64,000 bases of DNA from Bin80 sp965203305 (GTDB taxonomy: Bacteria > Bacteroidota > Rhodothermia > Rhodothermales > Bin80), in assembly GCA_965203305.1 (NCBI GenBank), contig OZ241874.1, forward strand, positions 1,364,001 to 1,428,000. The letters are read 5' to 3'. This document shows, in pieces, positions 1-9,488 of this stretch; within the stretch, counting starts at the first letter, position 1, and every line of letters starts with the position of its first letter. The translations under genes were made by a program, and so were the position numbers. The notes under the pieces were generated by a model that was given only the letters and a program-made list of their open reading frames with translations, had not been told where the DNA came from and ran no database searches.

Positions 1-1375
1 CTTTTTCAGTAGCCGTGGCTTCAGTTTGGCCTCTACTGATAGCGGTTAAAATGTCACGGGTAGCTTGTTCTCCGGCCCCTCCTGAAAAGTCAGGGCCGGA
101 GTCACCAGATTTCTGTGCTTGGCTATTACTGCGAATACGTTTAATTTCATTGAACATTGATCCAGTGTTGCCCTTGATAATGTTCACAATTCTGTAGAGA
201 AAAGTGTTCCGATCATTTTCCGAAAAAATTTGCTCTTCGGATGTATCCCCCCTCTGAATAGACTTGTGAACAGCTTGCAACCGAGCTGCTAATTGTTTGC
301 TGTGATCAACTCCAAAGAGCTCATCACAATTTCTGTTGAACTGTAACTCACAACCCCACCAACGATGTCTTGGGTCTCCAAGATTTTGTAGTGGAGGTAA
401 AGTCATCAACTCCCTTCCCTCTCGCATAACTGAGATACCTATATTTCGGGCTGCTTTCCGTCCATGTTCGGTGGCACCTGCTGCTCTTGTTCCCTCTTCA
501 AGTAATACATCCTCCTTGACTCTGGAGAAGATTATTTCGACAATATGCTGTGCACCATTTACAGGGACAGGGATAGATTTTTTGCCCCATTTGTAAAACA
601 TTGGTTCCCCCGGCTTATGTTGCGGATAAACCGTATCATCCATCAGATAAAGTGGATCATTGGATTTTACAGGCTGGCTAGTTTGTGCATCACCATTGCT
701 GTTGAACACAGACATAACCAATGAGACCTCACCGGTCCGGATAAAATCACGATAGATGCGGCCTACTTCTTCCTCAACCCGATTCATTGTAGTTCGGGAC
801 GTTCTCCAGTCCGCACGGTCAAGTTTAGACCATACGACCAAGGTTCCACTCTCCGAATTGGATATATTGGAGCGACTTTGCTTTGACCAGAAATCAGGAA
901 CCGCCTCCTGTACTGGAGCAGGAACTCGGGTTTTACCATCTTTGATCTCGTCCACATCTAAATGGCAGTGCCAGGCAGAGTCTAGTCCATTTTGCCATGA
1001 CCAGACATCCACACGCCGGCATTGAGAAAGTGAGGAGGTAGGTAAGCCAACTCCGTATTTTCCAATCTGCTTTTGATTTCTGATCGTTTCTTCAGATCTG
1101 CCTCCGACTACGAGTGATTTGGCAAGAATTTCGCGATTCATACCATTTCCATTGTCAATCACTGCAAGTCCCCGTACTACGCTCACAGACTGCCCTGCTG
1201 GTGTAGATTCGCGCTTAGTCATTATAAGGATATCAATATGCCTCGCATGTGCGTCAATAGAGTTGTCAACGATTTCGGCTAGAGCATGTGCAGTACTATT
1301 GTACGGGGTGTCTCTTAAAGCTAGTGCAGCGGCCTGTGGCTCAAAGAGGTCAAGTTTTTCATCTGTTATACCCAT
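1..1375 (-). CDS. GHKL (Hsp90/histidine-kinase-like) ATPase, 3' end off the window
   Basis: Read directly on the minus strand, the frame stays open from ATG 1375 to the window edge (458 codons, C-terminus missing). The start reads MGITDEKLDLFEPQAAALAL. The three Bergerat-fold ATP sites are clear: N-box ALAEIVDNSIDAHA (E34, N38), G1 box IDNGNGM (D74-M79) and G2 box GKYGVGL (105-111). No kinase, receiver or MutL signature is visible in the part present, so it resembles the stand-alone GHKL ATPases of defence islands rather than a sensor kinase. The ATG lies inside the last codons of the helicase gene (10-base overlap), so the two are probably translated together. Its place after sspABCD and a helicase suggests an effector or restriction role; that is inference. 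The fold is secure, the role is not. Confidence 0.82.
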   Translation of the reverse strand, partial: MGITDEKLDLFEPQAAALALRDTPYNSTAHALAEIVDNSIDAHARHIDILIMTKRESTPAGQSVSVVRGLAVIDNGNGMNREILAKSLVVGGRSEETIRNQKQIGKYGVGLPTSSLSQCRRVDVWSWQNGLDSAWHCHLDVDEIKDGKTRVPAPVQEAVPDFWSKQSRSNISNSESGTLVVWSKLDRADWRTSRTTMNRVEEEVGRIYRDFIRTGEVSLVMSVFNSNGDAQTSQPVKSNDPLYLMDDTVYPQHKPGEPMFYKWGKKSIPVPVNGAQHIVEIIFSRVKEDVLLEEGTRAAGATEHGRKAARNIGISVMREGRELMTLPPLQNLGDPRHRWWGCELQFNRNCDELFGVDHSKQLAARLQAVHKSIQRGDTSEEQIFSENDRNTFLYRIVNIIKGNTGSMFNEIKRIRSNSQAQKSGDSGPDFSGGAGEQATRDILTAISRGQTEATATEK

Positions 1376-2634
1376 AAATCTTCCCAATTAATGAAGGCAT
1401 CCGCAACGGAGCGAAAGCCAGGTAGGTTAGTGTCTACTACTGTGTATATGTCACAGTATCGGTTTCCACCCGCACGTTTGCCACGCAGTGCTCTTCCCAC
1501 CATTTGTGAGTACAGAACAACTGAAGTAGTAGGGCGGGCAACCACAACGCAACTAGTGAGTGGAGCGTCAAATCCAGCAGTTAGGACACCATAATTCAAC
1601 AATGCCATTGGTGTACCGTCATTTTTCTTGTAACGATTAATAGTCTTAACACGATCTTCAGTGAGAGTGTCAGCGGTAATAATGCTGGCCGGCCATCCTC
1701 GTCGTGAAAGTTCTTTGTTCGAAGCAATGGCGTTAGAAACGCTGGGACAGAAAACCATGACACGATTATGCTGATGCAGTGCCTGCTCCACCAAATCAAC
1801 CACCTGTGAGAATCTAGTCTGATCATCGCCAATCCCCTCCAAAACTGCCGAACTGTAATCACTGTTAGGGGACTCATGGATATCAGAAGAATTATTTTCA
1901 AAGGACACCTGATGAAATGATGGAGAGGCAAGGTAGTCTCCTTCAGTCAGAAATACGATTGCATTTGGATGTCCGCGGGAATCAATGGAGATTTTGTTTG
2001 ATCCATACAACTCAACTAGGCGAGCCCCAGAGTCATCAATACTGGTGCCTCTTCCCGGAGTAGCAGTTAGTCCTAGTAACGGTGGATGCTCCCACAGCAA
2101 AGATTCAACCATACTCTGATATGTGGGTGCCACGGACTGATGGGCTTCATCAAAGATAATACCCGCTGTTATGGAGGATAACCTAATCAGCGATTGACGG
2201 TCATATTGGCTAATGGACCACAATTTTTGTAAGCCGGCAACGAGAAACCCACCTGATATCAATGAAATGTCGGTCTCATAATCTCCCCATAAGCGGTGGA
2301 TTGATGTTTCCCATCTCCCCAAGCATGACCATGCAAGTTCAAGTTCCTCTGCGGCCTGTTCGCATAGCTCTGCAGTACTGGCCAGCCAAATGATCAAACC
2401 ACAGTCATCATGGGGGCTTGAGTTCAAGAGCTCAGAGGCAACATGCGTAGCAACACGAGTTTTGCCGGCACCTGTTGGAAGGTGGGCTACCGCCCTATGT
2501 TCATTCCTAAGACAACGTATCAGGTCGGTAACTACCTGTCGCTGATGAGGGTAAAGGCTATATTTTGGGCTTACTAAATGTGCAATTTTAATCTACTTGC
2601 CGAGATTGTTGTTTGTCTGGATGGTTTCTGTCAT
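1366..2634 (-). CDS. DEAH-box superfamily 2 helicase, interrupted by in-frame TAG at codon 14
   Basis: This is a type III/UvrB-like SF2 helicase. From ATG 2634 the frame reads 13 codons, meets TAG at 2593-2595, and continues with KYSLYPHQRQ, Walker A LPTGAGKTRVAT (about codons 52-64), DEAH (about 162-165), motif III GLTATPGRG and motif VI QMVGRALRGKR. An ATG, GTG or TTG start downstream of the TAG occurs only at TTG 2427, which would remove Walker A. Either the gene carries a nonsense mutation, or it starts at an unusual ATT (2590 or 2584), or the TAG is a base error. It follows sspD by 136 bases and overlaps the GHKL gene. Helicases are common partners of restriction and phosphorothioate-sensing modules. 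The family is secure; whether the protein is made is uncertain. Confidence 0.8.
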
Positions 2635-2770
2635 GCACGACAACTTTATTGTATATACACTGGTCAGAGAACGGCCTCCACTATTACATGTAGGAAATAA
2701 AAAGTGGCCTATTACTGGTAAGTTGATATCTTATTGATTCGTACACACAGAATGAGGGAGGGGGAAGATA

Positions 2771-3610
2771 CTACTTATGGCAAATAACACATGACGCTGC
2801 CACCTCCGAGGTACCATAAACCTCGTCAACCTCAATTACATCAATTCCTTCCCTGAGCGGATTCACGGGCCGTCTCGCTCGCTCACGATCCAGTCGTTTC
2901 TGATAGTCACTCTCAATCTCGGCAACTCGATCTGGCTGCTCAAGCTCAATAAGTGATTCATTCTGGCTCCATGTAAAAGGAGAGCCATGTTCAAGGGCGG
3001 TCTTCTCATAATCTTTGGCTTCCTGAAACTTCTCTGGATGCTCCTTCATCAGCCGTACCCATTCAATTTTCTGCTGGTAGAAACAAAAAGTACAGCCACT
3101 GCGAGAACGCCATCGGTAATATGTGGGTAACCCAAGACCAGCCGATTCAAGAAGGTTGATTACCCCCGCCTTGTCTATCCCGTATTCTCGAAATGGAAAT
3201 TGAATTTTCAGATTTGCAGCAGTAGTCTTCATGCCAGTACGCTGAGGCTCATCAGAGCGGATTGCGATATAGCTGTTGACGGTAACACCAGCTTCCAGTT
3301 CGGGGGCGATCCATCTTTCAAACGGACGCAGTTTCAACTGGCGTGTGCACCAGCGAGACTGTGGTGATGGCAGAAAATTGCCGTATTCCCGTAGCCAGAA
3401 ATCAAAATCTCGGTCTGAATTGAGACGCAGAATTGGTTTTCCCAGAAATCCTTCCAGGCGATTCAAGTATTCGTACACCTCAGCGAGTTCTTTCCCCGTG
3501 TCAGTAAAGAAGTACTCAATATCCAGTTCTGGATATGTCTGACGCATGAAAACCGCCAAAGCAGCACTATCACGCCCCCCAGAGAGGCCAAGTACATGTT
3601 TCTCGGACAT
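2771..3610 (-). CDS. sspD: SspD-like ATP pyrophosphatase (PAPS-reductase/DndC family)
   Basis: 279 residues. The PP-loop SGGRDS (10-15) near the N-terminus activates ATP in the PAPS-reductase/adenine nucleotide alpha-hydrolase family. Cysteines occur as SRWCTRQ (C88), SGCTFC (C173, C176) and a C-terminal CVIC (C274, C277), fitting an Fe-S or thiolation centre as in DndC. In SspABCD and Dnd systems this enzyme helps put sulfur on the DNA backbone. It follows sspC by 23 bases and is the fourth gene of a four-gene set in the order A-B-C-D. A generic sulfur-assimilation role is unlikely because no cys genes are nearby. Confidence comes mainly from the conserved gene order together with the PP-loop. 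Confidence 0.88.
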   Translation of the reverse strand: MSEKHVLGLSGGRDSAALAVFMRQTYPELDIEYFFTDTGKELAEVYEYLNRLEGFLGKPILRLNSDRDFDFWLREYGNFLPSPQSRWCTRQLKLRPFERWIAPELEAGVTVNSYIAIRSDEPQRTGMKTTAANLKIQFPFREYGIDKAGVINLLESAGLGLPTYYRWRSRSGCTFCFYQQKIEWVRLMKEHPEKFQEAKDYEKTALEHGSPFTWSQNESLIELEQPDRVAEIESDYQKRLDRERARRPVNPLREGIDVIEVDEVYGTSEVAASCVICHK

Positions 3611-3633
3611 GGTATAGTACTTCCGTTTTGTTA

Positions 3634-6600
3634 CTACAGTTCTGTATCAGCACCGTCACTATTGCTTTGTATCAAGTTCATGCCGACATGTGCGATGGCA
3701 GCAAGTGCCAAGTGCTCTTTGTTTCCTGCACCATTTAACTCCTTGTTAATCTTCTTAACGAGAGTCTGCACTTCTTGTTCTTCAGCATCAGCAACATCAA
3801 AACTCTTCATGCTTGTGTGCCCCTCATTGCCTGTACCGAAAACGATGCCGATTGCATGCCGTGTCGGTTCACGATCTTTGACACTGGCCAGCATTTCAGC
3901 ATGTCGAAATTTGAGTGCAAAGTCGGCAAGAGCAAGAGCAGACTGTTCAGCATCTCTGTCTGTCCAGTCTCGGGGAGGCTTGTGGATGGACAGGCTAGCA
4001 ATAGATTCCATCTGTGCATCATCATCACTAAATTTAAGCAGTCGTGTGGAAAACGCATCAAACTGAAAATCACCTGTCAATCCGCGAACAGTTTTTGCAC
4101 GCCTATGCAGAGAGATATAATCACTTCCCTTGTGCCCGAGGGACGCAAGCATCTGTTCTCGCAAATTCGCGAGCATGGCGGGGTAGGCAGTATGCAGTTC
4201 AAGGAAGACCTCTTCAAGTTTGGGCACAATTTTCGCTTTTGCGGCAGTGTCAAACACGCCGGGCAGGTCAGAAAACAGTACCTGATAAGGGTCTTTTGCA
4301 TGAAGAAGTATGTTCCGTACTTCTTGCGCTGGCTTTGATACTGACAGGGTACGCCTAGTCCATGCTGGAAGGCTGAATATAAATCGTACCATCTCACGTG
4401 CAACGGAAAGAAGGTCTGCCTCAACATTCACCGAACCTGTACGCGAGGTGATAATCTTAGACAGTGATCGTAGATAGGTAGTGTGTTTCTTATCCAAGTT
4501 GACCAGTCTTAGCTGGATTCTACCGGGGTCCTGCAGGAGGATATCAACTACATAGTCATTCACCTCATGCTGAAACATTTCTTCGGCATAGACCGCAATT
4601 GAATTTTCTTTGGTGAGAATAAAGCTCATTGCCAGAATTGGAAGAACTCCCTGGCGGATACCATAGGGTTGGTGCATCCAGAGCTCATACAGGTTTGATA
4701 GCGAGACCAAGCCTTCCTTCTCTTTTAAGTACTTTGCAGTAGCATTCCACACAGGAATGAAGGAATCTGCCACTTCGCTTCCCCTTTTTGGGGGGCGAAA
4801 TTCAAATGTGTCTTCCGAACTTTTTGTATGCAGTCCTGCGGATGACAGTATTGTGCTGTAAAGTCCACGCTCCGCCCTGAATCCCTCAATCGCCAGATTC
4901 TCCTCGGAAGAGTTTTTTACCATGTGGTAGAGCAGTTTTCGCACAGCAGCACGACCATTGGCCGATGGCTTGACTCGGTTGATTAATTCACTCTGGATGA
5001 TCGGAGCATCCTTGAATGCTTCATCCACCAACTCAGATATCAGGCGAGAAGATGATTGCGGAGTTCCGTCAGCACTTCCGCGGTTGATACCTTGCACATA
5101 CCAAGTGGCAGTAACGAAGACATCTTTTAACTCATCCTCAAGACGGGACTTGATCTCGGCAATCCTCGTGCTTAATTCTCTGCGGGCAACAGCATCTCCC
5201 TCCAGTTCATGATTGGTCGTAGCCACTTCTTTATGAGCCATGAACTCAACTCCAAGATCATAAAGCTTCGGGAATTTTTTGGGGAAACCAATTGCAACGG
5301 GATATTCTGTTACGATCTCAGAGGCTTTTTTGCATATGTTTATAATTCTCTCTTTGGTACTTTCCTCAGTCGGAATTACAAGAAAAAATTTGCCCGCAGA
5401 ACCTTTCCTGGGCTCAAAGTCCGATACAGCACTGTGGCAGTCATTAATGTCGGTCAGCCCCGCCTCAAACCATCGGAGTGTGCCAGTCTTGTGGTAGTGG
5501 CGTTTCGCGAGTAGTGGGGGTGTTCTCACCAAGTTGTCCAGTTGCGAAACATCAAATGTTCTGTTTCTTTCCCTCGCAGTCTCAAGAGCATCATTGATGT
5601 TAAAGTCACTGCCCTCATAGAGGGACCAAGCGCCCAGATGTTTGCGAAAGATGGCGACAGACCATTTTTCCAAGTCCTGAAGTATCGCAGCAGTATGCTC
5701 CCCTCCGAGAGTTTCCAGTATTTCTGGAGATGCCACGATACTGGAGCTACGACGGAAGAGATTGATAATGGCGATAGTCTTGGCTATTTGAGTATGATTA
5801 TCACTTCCGAGAGATTTGCAACGTTCAACGGCTTCAACACCATGGGCCCATTGGTGTCCGTCGGGAGATGCCATGATTGCAGGCTCAAGATTGACTTGGA
5901 GGTAATCCCACAGTCTCGCAGGGCTATATCCTGTATTGTCCAGGTTTATTTCTTCTCTCAGATACTCTTGGAATCCCAGAGGCTCTGCGGAACTGAGAAA
6001 GCTGAAAATGCTGCGATTGTTCTGTGCAAAACGGCTACGGGAAACCGGTCCAAGCAGGGCGGCGGTCACAGGATGAATTGGCCAGCAATTATCAAGTTGA
6101 GTTGCAAGATCATCAGAATTTACGAGGCGATAGCGGGTGATTGAGTCAGCTACCACAGTACTTGTTGACAAGCTCTTCGGATGATCCATCTTGGACTGAA
6201 TGGCATAGCCAACAAGATCAATGACTTCGTCAACCGCCATGACCATGGGAATGTCTACATAGCGCCCCTGTACCTTCGCCCATTCGTTTTGTATGTCCCT
6301 TCCGAGGCGGCTGGCATATTGTTCGAATGCCTGGTGCAGAATGCCAAGCACAACGAGTTGACCGGTACACCGTCCTGCTGATTCAGCCAATTCCTGAAAG
6401 AAGTGGATGTTGACATCGTTACTGCGGACATATTCAAGATGCTGGCCCATTTCGTCAATGATGAGAAGAACTCCTCCATTAGGTCTCAGTCTGGCTTCAT
6501 CTTCAAGTCGCGCAATAACATCATAACCTGCTGTGTCAACTTGTCTTCGACGGGTCCTCGTTCTGCCCTTCTCGGCTGAAATGGCTTTGCTAAGAGCCTC

Positions 6601-6975
6601 TCGAATATCCATTATGGGATCACTTCTGCGACCAGCCACAGGTACGAAAAGCCAAGGGTCTTTTCCAACAGGAAAGGACTTGAGAATCTCCCCGTTTTTA
6701 TCAATGCTATGAAGAACCTTTTCCCGATTTTCTCCATTACCGCTGACCAGTCCTGCCAAGGCTAGTGCCAGACTAGACTTCCCCCCGCCATAAGGTCCTG
6801 TCCAAGTAAAAGCATTCTGTCCAGAGGCAATCAACCGCCCCATGTTCTCCAAGACTTCGCGGTTAGACTGGTGGCAAATAAAACCGTCAAGAGCATCAGG
6901 GGCATCCATATCTCTGTCAATCCGTACTGATCTGCGAAAACGTCTGGCAACAGTGATGTGGTCTGCAAGAATCAT
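3634..6975 (-). CDS. sspC: SspC-like large P-loop ATPase
   Basis: 1113 residues. Walker A GPYGGGKSS sits at residues 60-68 and a Walker B strand VLLIIDEMGQH at about 169-179. The rest has no catalytic motif I recognise and no membrane segment. The length, the early P-loop and the position between the DUF4007 gene (18 bases upstream) and the PP-loop gene (23 bases downstream) match the large ATPase of single-strand phosphorothioation (Ssp) loci. DndD would instead be SMC-like with a long coiled coil, which is not seen here. Its likely job is to couple ATP hydrolysis to nicking and sulfur insertion with SspB and SspD; that is family knowledge, not shown by the sequence. Confidence 0.83.
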   Translation of the reverse strand: MILADHITVARRFRRSVRIDRDMDAPDALDGFICHQSNREVLENMGRLIASGQNAFTWTGPYGGGKSSLALALAGLVSGNGENREKVLHSIDKNGEILKSFPVGKDPWLFVPVAGRRSDPIMDIREALSKAISAEKGRTRTRRRQVDTAGYDVIARLEDEARLRPNGGVLLIIDEMGQHLEYVRSNDVNIHFFQELAESAGRCTGQLVVLGILHQAFEQYASRLGRDIQNEWAKVQGRYVDIPMVMAVDEVIDLVGYAIQSKMDHPKSLSTSTVVADSITRYRLVNSDDLATQLDNCWPIHPVTAALLGPVSRSRFAQNNRSIFSFLSSAEPLGFQEYLREEINLDNTGYSPARLWDYLQVNLEPAIMASPDGHQWAHGVEAVERCKSLGSDNHTQIAKTIAIINLFRRSSSIVASPEILETLGGEHTAAILQDLEKWSVAIFRKHLGAWSLYEGSDFNINDALETARERNRTFDVSQLDNLVRTPPLLAKRHYHKTGTLRWFEAGLTDINDCHSAVSDFEPRKGSAGKFFLVIPTEESTKERIINICKKASEIVTEYPVAIGFPKKFPKLYDLGVEFMAHKEVATTNHELEGDAVARRELSTRIAEIKSRLEDELKDVFVTATWYVQGINRGSADGTPQSSSRLISELVDEAFKDAPIIQSELINRVKPSANGRAAVRKLLYHMVKNSSEENLAIEGFRAERGLYSTILSSAGLHTKSSEDTFEFRPPKRGSEVADSFIPVWNATAKYLKEKEGLVSLSNLYELWMHQPYGIRQGVLPILAMSFILTKENSIAVYAEEMFQHEVNDYVVDILLQDPGRIQLRLVNLDKKHTTYLRSLSKIITSRTGSVNVEADLLSVAREMVRFIFSLPAWTRRTLSVSKPAQEVRNILLHAKDPYQVLFSDLPGVFDTAAKAKIVPKLEEVFLELHTAYPAMLANLREQMLASLGHKGSDYISLHRRAKTVRGLTGDFQFDAFSTRLLKFSDDDAQMESIASLSIHKPPRDWTDRDAEQSALALADFALKFRHAEMLASVKDREPTRHAIGIVFGTGNEGHTSMKSFDVADAEEQEVQTLVKKINKELNGAGNKEHLALAAIAHVGMNLIQSNSDGADTEL

Positions 6976-6993
6976 GGTCAGATCACGCTCAGA

Positions 6994-7935
6994 CTAATGA
7001 GTGCCGGAGTATGCAATATCCAGGAGATCAAACTTGTCAATAACATCTGCCTGACGGGCCACATGTCTGATTCCGGCACTTTCAGACCAGGTGTAACAGT
7101 TTTTGGATGTCTGCCCAATATTTACCAGCCGCTCAATCAGGGAGGATTCATCAAGTTTGAAGGCCCGTCCGGGTGATCCGGGCATGTGGGTAACACTCTC
7201 AACTGAGAGAGTGTTCTGACCTAGAGCGTACTTTTCCCAGAATTCGTGGAGGGCAAAGAGGAAAACTCCATCGGGCAAACTTGTTTTGGCACCTCTTCGA
7301 AATCGGAATGTTTTGGAGTCTATGGATTGTATCAGATTAAGCTCTGCCAGCAAAGTATCTATACGATCATCAATAAGCCTGCTACTGCTTGTCAGAGGAA
7401 GGTAGCTGCGAATGAAGCATTCAACATCGCGCTTGACTGTGGCTGGGGATGTCTTGGGCCATTTTGGGAAATTTCTACAGCAATCCAGCAGGGCTTCTAC
7501 CAGAGTTTCACGGTCAAAGCTCTGGACTGTGAAATTGTGGAAAGCATAGAACCATGTAGTCGTTTTTCTGGGTGGAGGACTGCCTGCAATCATCCAGTGG
7601 ATCAGCCATAATGTAGCATCATACTCTATGTAGGGATCTCTTCCCGTTTGATTGTCAAACAGAAATTCTCCGAGTCTGGTAACACGGAAACCGCCTTCAC
7701 AGTCTTCTATGATCTTGCACACTGTTGCCCAGTGGCGAATTGCCGAAACCATATTCTTGCCAACACCAAAGGTTATAATGGAATCCGGGTTGGAGAATAT
7801 AGACTTGGAATTACTCTCCCCTACCCGTTTGACCTCATCATATGCTTTGCGCAGCCAGAGCTGGCGGAGAGGGAAGGTCTGGTGACCAGAAAACTGACCT
7901 TTATAGTCATGGTCAGCGAGGGGGCCTCTGATCAT
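6994..7935 (-). CDS. sspB: SspB-like DUF4007 protein
   Basis: 313 residues. The N-terminal GHQTFPLRQLWLRKAY (from residue 17) is the hallmark of DUF4007, followed by the TFGVGKNMVSAIRHW stretch typical of that family. In characterised Ssp systems the DUF4007 protein is, as I recall, the DNA-nicking subunit needed for single-strand phosphorothioation. The gene starts 11 bases after sspA and ends 18 bases before sspC, so the four genes form one tight operon. No signal peptide or membrane segment is visible. DUF4007 with a cysteine desulfurase and a PP-loop enzyme is diagnostic for Ssp rather than Dnd. Confidence 0.88.
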   Translation of the reverse strand: MIRGPLADHDYKGQFSGHQTFPLRQLWLRKAYDEVKRVGESNSKSIFSNPDSIITFGVGKNMVSAIRHWATVCKIIEDCEGGFRVTRLGEFLFDNQTGRDPYIEYDATLWLIHWMIAGSPPPRKTTTWFYAFHNFTVQSFDRETLVEALLDCCRNFPKWPKTSPATVKRDVECFIRSYLPLTSSSRLIDDRIDTLLAELNLIQSIDSKTFRFRRGAKTSLPDGVFLFALHEFWEKYALGQNTLSVESVTHMPGSPGRAFKLDESSLIERLVNIGQTSKNCYTWSESAGIRHVARQADVIDKFDLLDIAYSGTH

Positions 7936-7946
7936 GCTATCTCCAT

Positions 7947-9191
7947 TCAGGCTTCCGAGCCGGACAAGGAAGCATATTCTCGTACAGGATGGTCTTCAAA
8001 TGCTGGTGTTAATATACTGCTCTGTCTGCGATGTGATACTTTAACCTTCTCTGCGATTAATTCTGCAGCCGTTTCTACAGCATTTTTTTTCAGGAAACGT
8101 CCGAAGCCTATCCTTATGGAGGAGGTAATAGAATTCAAAGAAAGATTGAGTGCACTTAGTACATGGGAGGGTTCCATGAGTCCGGTATTGCAGGCCGAAC
8201 CTGTTGAGGCAGCAATACGACCCTGCAAAGAGGAGAGCAGGTCTTCGGCATCAACCCCTGGAAGCTGGATATTAAGATTTCCCTCAATACGCTGTTCAAG
8301 AGTTCCATTGATGACCAGATCATCAAGGTGTTCGTGCAGGACCGAAAGGAAGCTGTCTCTTAGATGAAGAGTACTTTCCCGGTCATTATCAAGCTCTTCA
8401 CGGGCAATGCGGCATGCCTCTCCCAAGCCTGCACAGAGAAATGTCGGGATCGTACCAGCACGCAGTCCCCGCTGTTGCCCGCCGCCAAGGATCAGAGGTT
8501 CAAGTTTAATGGGGCAATGGCGAGAGATATAAAGTACTCCTATTCCCTTCGGTCCATATATCTTGTGGCCAGAAAAGCTCATAAGGTCAACATTAATTTC
8601 TGCCACATTAACTGGAATTTTCCCGACGGCCTGTGACGCATCTGTGTGCATGACGATTCCTCGTTCTCGGCACAGGGCAGCAATTTCGGCAACTGGCTGT
8701 ATCGTTCCGATTTCATTGTTGACCATTCCCAGAGACACCAGTGCCGTATTGTCTTTCAGACGGCTCACTATCTGTTCCGCATCAATCAGCCCTTCGTTAC
8801 TGGCAGGTATGAGCTCAACATCACAGCCAAATTTTCTCAGAGAAAAAACCGTATTGAGCACACTTTTATGCTCAATGGCAGAGGTGAGGATATGAGAGCC
8901 TCTCCGGGCGGGATTACATGCAATTCCCTGAATGGCGTTATTGTTTGCTTCCGTGGCACCTGAGGTAAAAATGATTTCACCTGTATCGGCTCCAATCAGG
9001 TTTGCGACATGTCTGGATGCCTCTTCAATAGCACTAGCTGCCTGCCAGCCAAAGGAGTGCTCAGAGTGAGGATTGCCAAACACATTGGAGACGCAGGATG
9101 ACATAGCACTCGCAACTCTTGGATCAACTGGAGTCGTCGCCTGGTAATCAAGGTAGATGCAGTGTCCGTTAAGCATACTCATCATCGTCAT
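7947..9191 (-). CDS. sspA: SspA-like cysteine desulfurase (IscS/NifS/DndA class)
   Basis: 414 residues, class V aminotransferase fold. The PLP lysine is K210 in SFSGHKIYGPKG, and the catalytic cysteine is C334 in STGSACNTG. The N-terminus YLDYQATTPVDPRV is typical. It takes sulfur from cysteine for transfer to the PP-loop enzyme. No iscU, iscA or nfu follows; instead the DUF4007 gene starts 11 bases downstream, so DNA phosphorothioation rather than Fe-S assembly is the likely use. Three Met codons lie within the first six (MTMMSM), so the exact start is open by a few residues. The C-terminal tail of about 30 residues (RRQSSILTPAF...) extends beyond the usual IscS end. Confidence 0.9.
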   Translation of the reverse strand: MTMMSMLNGHCIYLDYQATTPVDPRVASAMSSCVSNVFGNPHSEHSFGWQAASAIEEASRHVANLIGADTGEIIFTSGATEANNNAIQGIACNPARRGSHILTSAIEHKSVLNTVFSLRKFGCDVELIPASNEGLIDAEQIVSRLKDNTALVSLGMVNNEIGTIQPVAEIAALCRERGIVMHTDASQAVGKIPVNVAEINVDLMSFSGHKIYGPKGIGVLYISRHCPIKLEPLILGGGQQRGLRAGTIPTFLCAGLGEACRIAREELDNDRESTLHLRDSFLSVLHEHLDDLVINGTLEQRIEGNLNIQLPGVDAEDLLSSLQGRIAASTGSACNTGLMEPSHVLSALNLSLNSITSSIRIGFGRFLKKNAVETAAELIAEKVKVSHRRQSSILTPAFEDHPVREYASLSGSEA

Positions 9192-9488
9192 CTGGTTCTA
9201 TGCAAGATACCGAATTCGTCGGGAGCAGAAACGAAGTAGCAGGCATCATGTCTACCTGTCCGTCCTTGCCATACAAGTCAAAAATATGTCAGAGGATCGA
9301 AAAAAGCATAGCAACCGGTTTTCATTCATTTTCGTAAACTGCATGTGTCTCTGAGCGAGAAGATGGATGTATTTTCTTCAAGAGCGAACATCTGGCACCA
9401 TGCCTGACCGAATTATGGGAAAATGGTTTCGCAGGATGCCGGATGAAGTTGTCGTTTTTTGATTTCAACCACATAAACCCCTGATTTG
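9192..9488. other. Intergenic space between divergent ssp operon and lipoprotein gene
   Basis: About 300 bases between the start of sspA (minus) and the lipoprotein gene (plus). The promoters of both must lie here, but I could not assign boxes with confidence. The short open frame across it has no coding features. Confidence 0.4.

Noticed and set aside
15..1391. Series of plus-strand frames opposite the GHKL ATPase
   Set aside because: They are antisense shadows of a minus-strand gene with clear ATPase motifs.
2771..9191. Dnd (double-strand) phosphorothioation system
   Set aside because: No DndB DGQHR protein, SMC-like DndD or small DndE; DUF4007 and the large ATPase fit Ssp instead.
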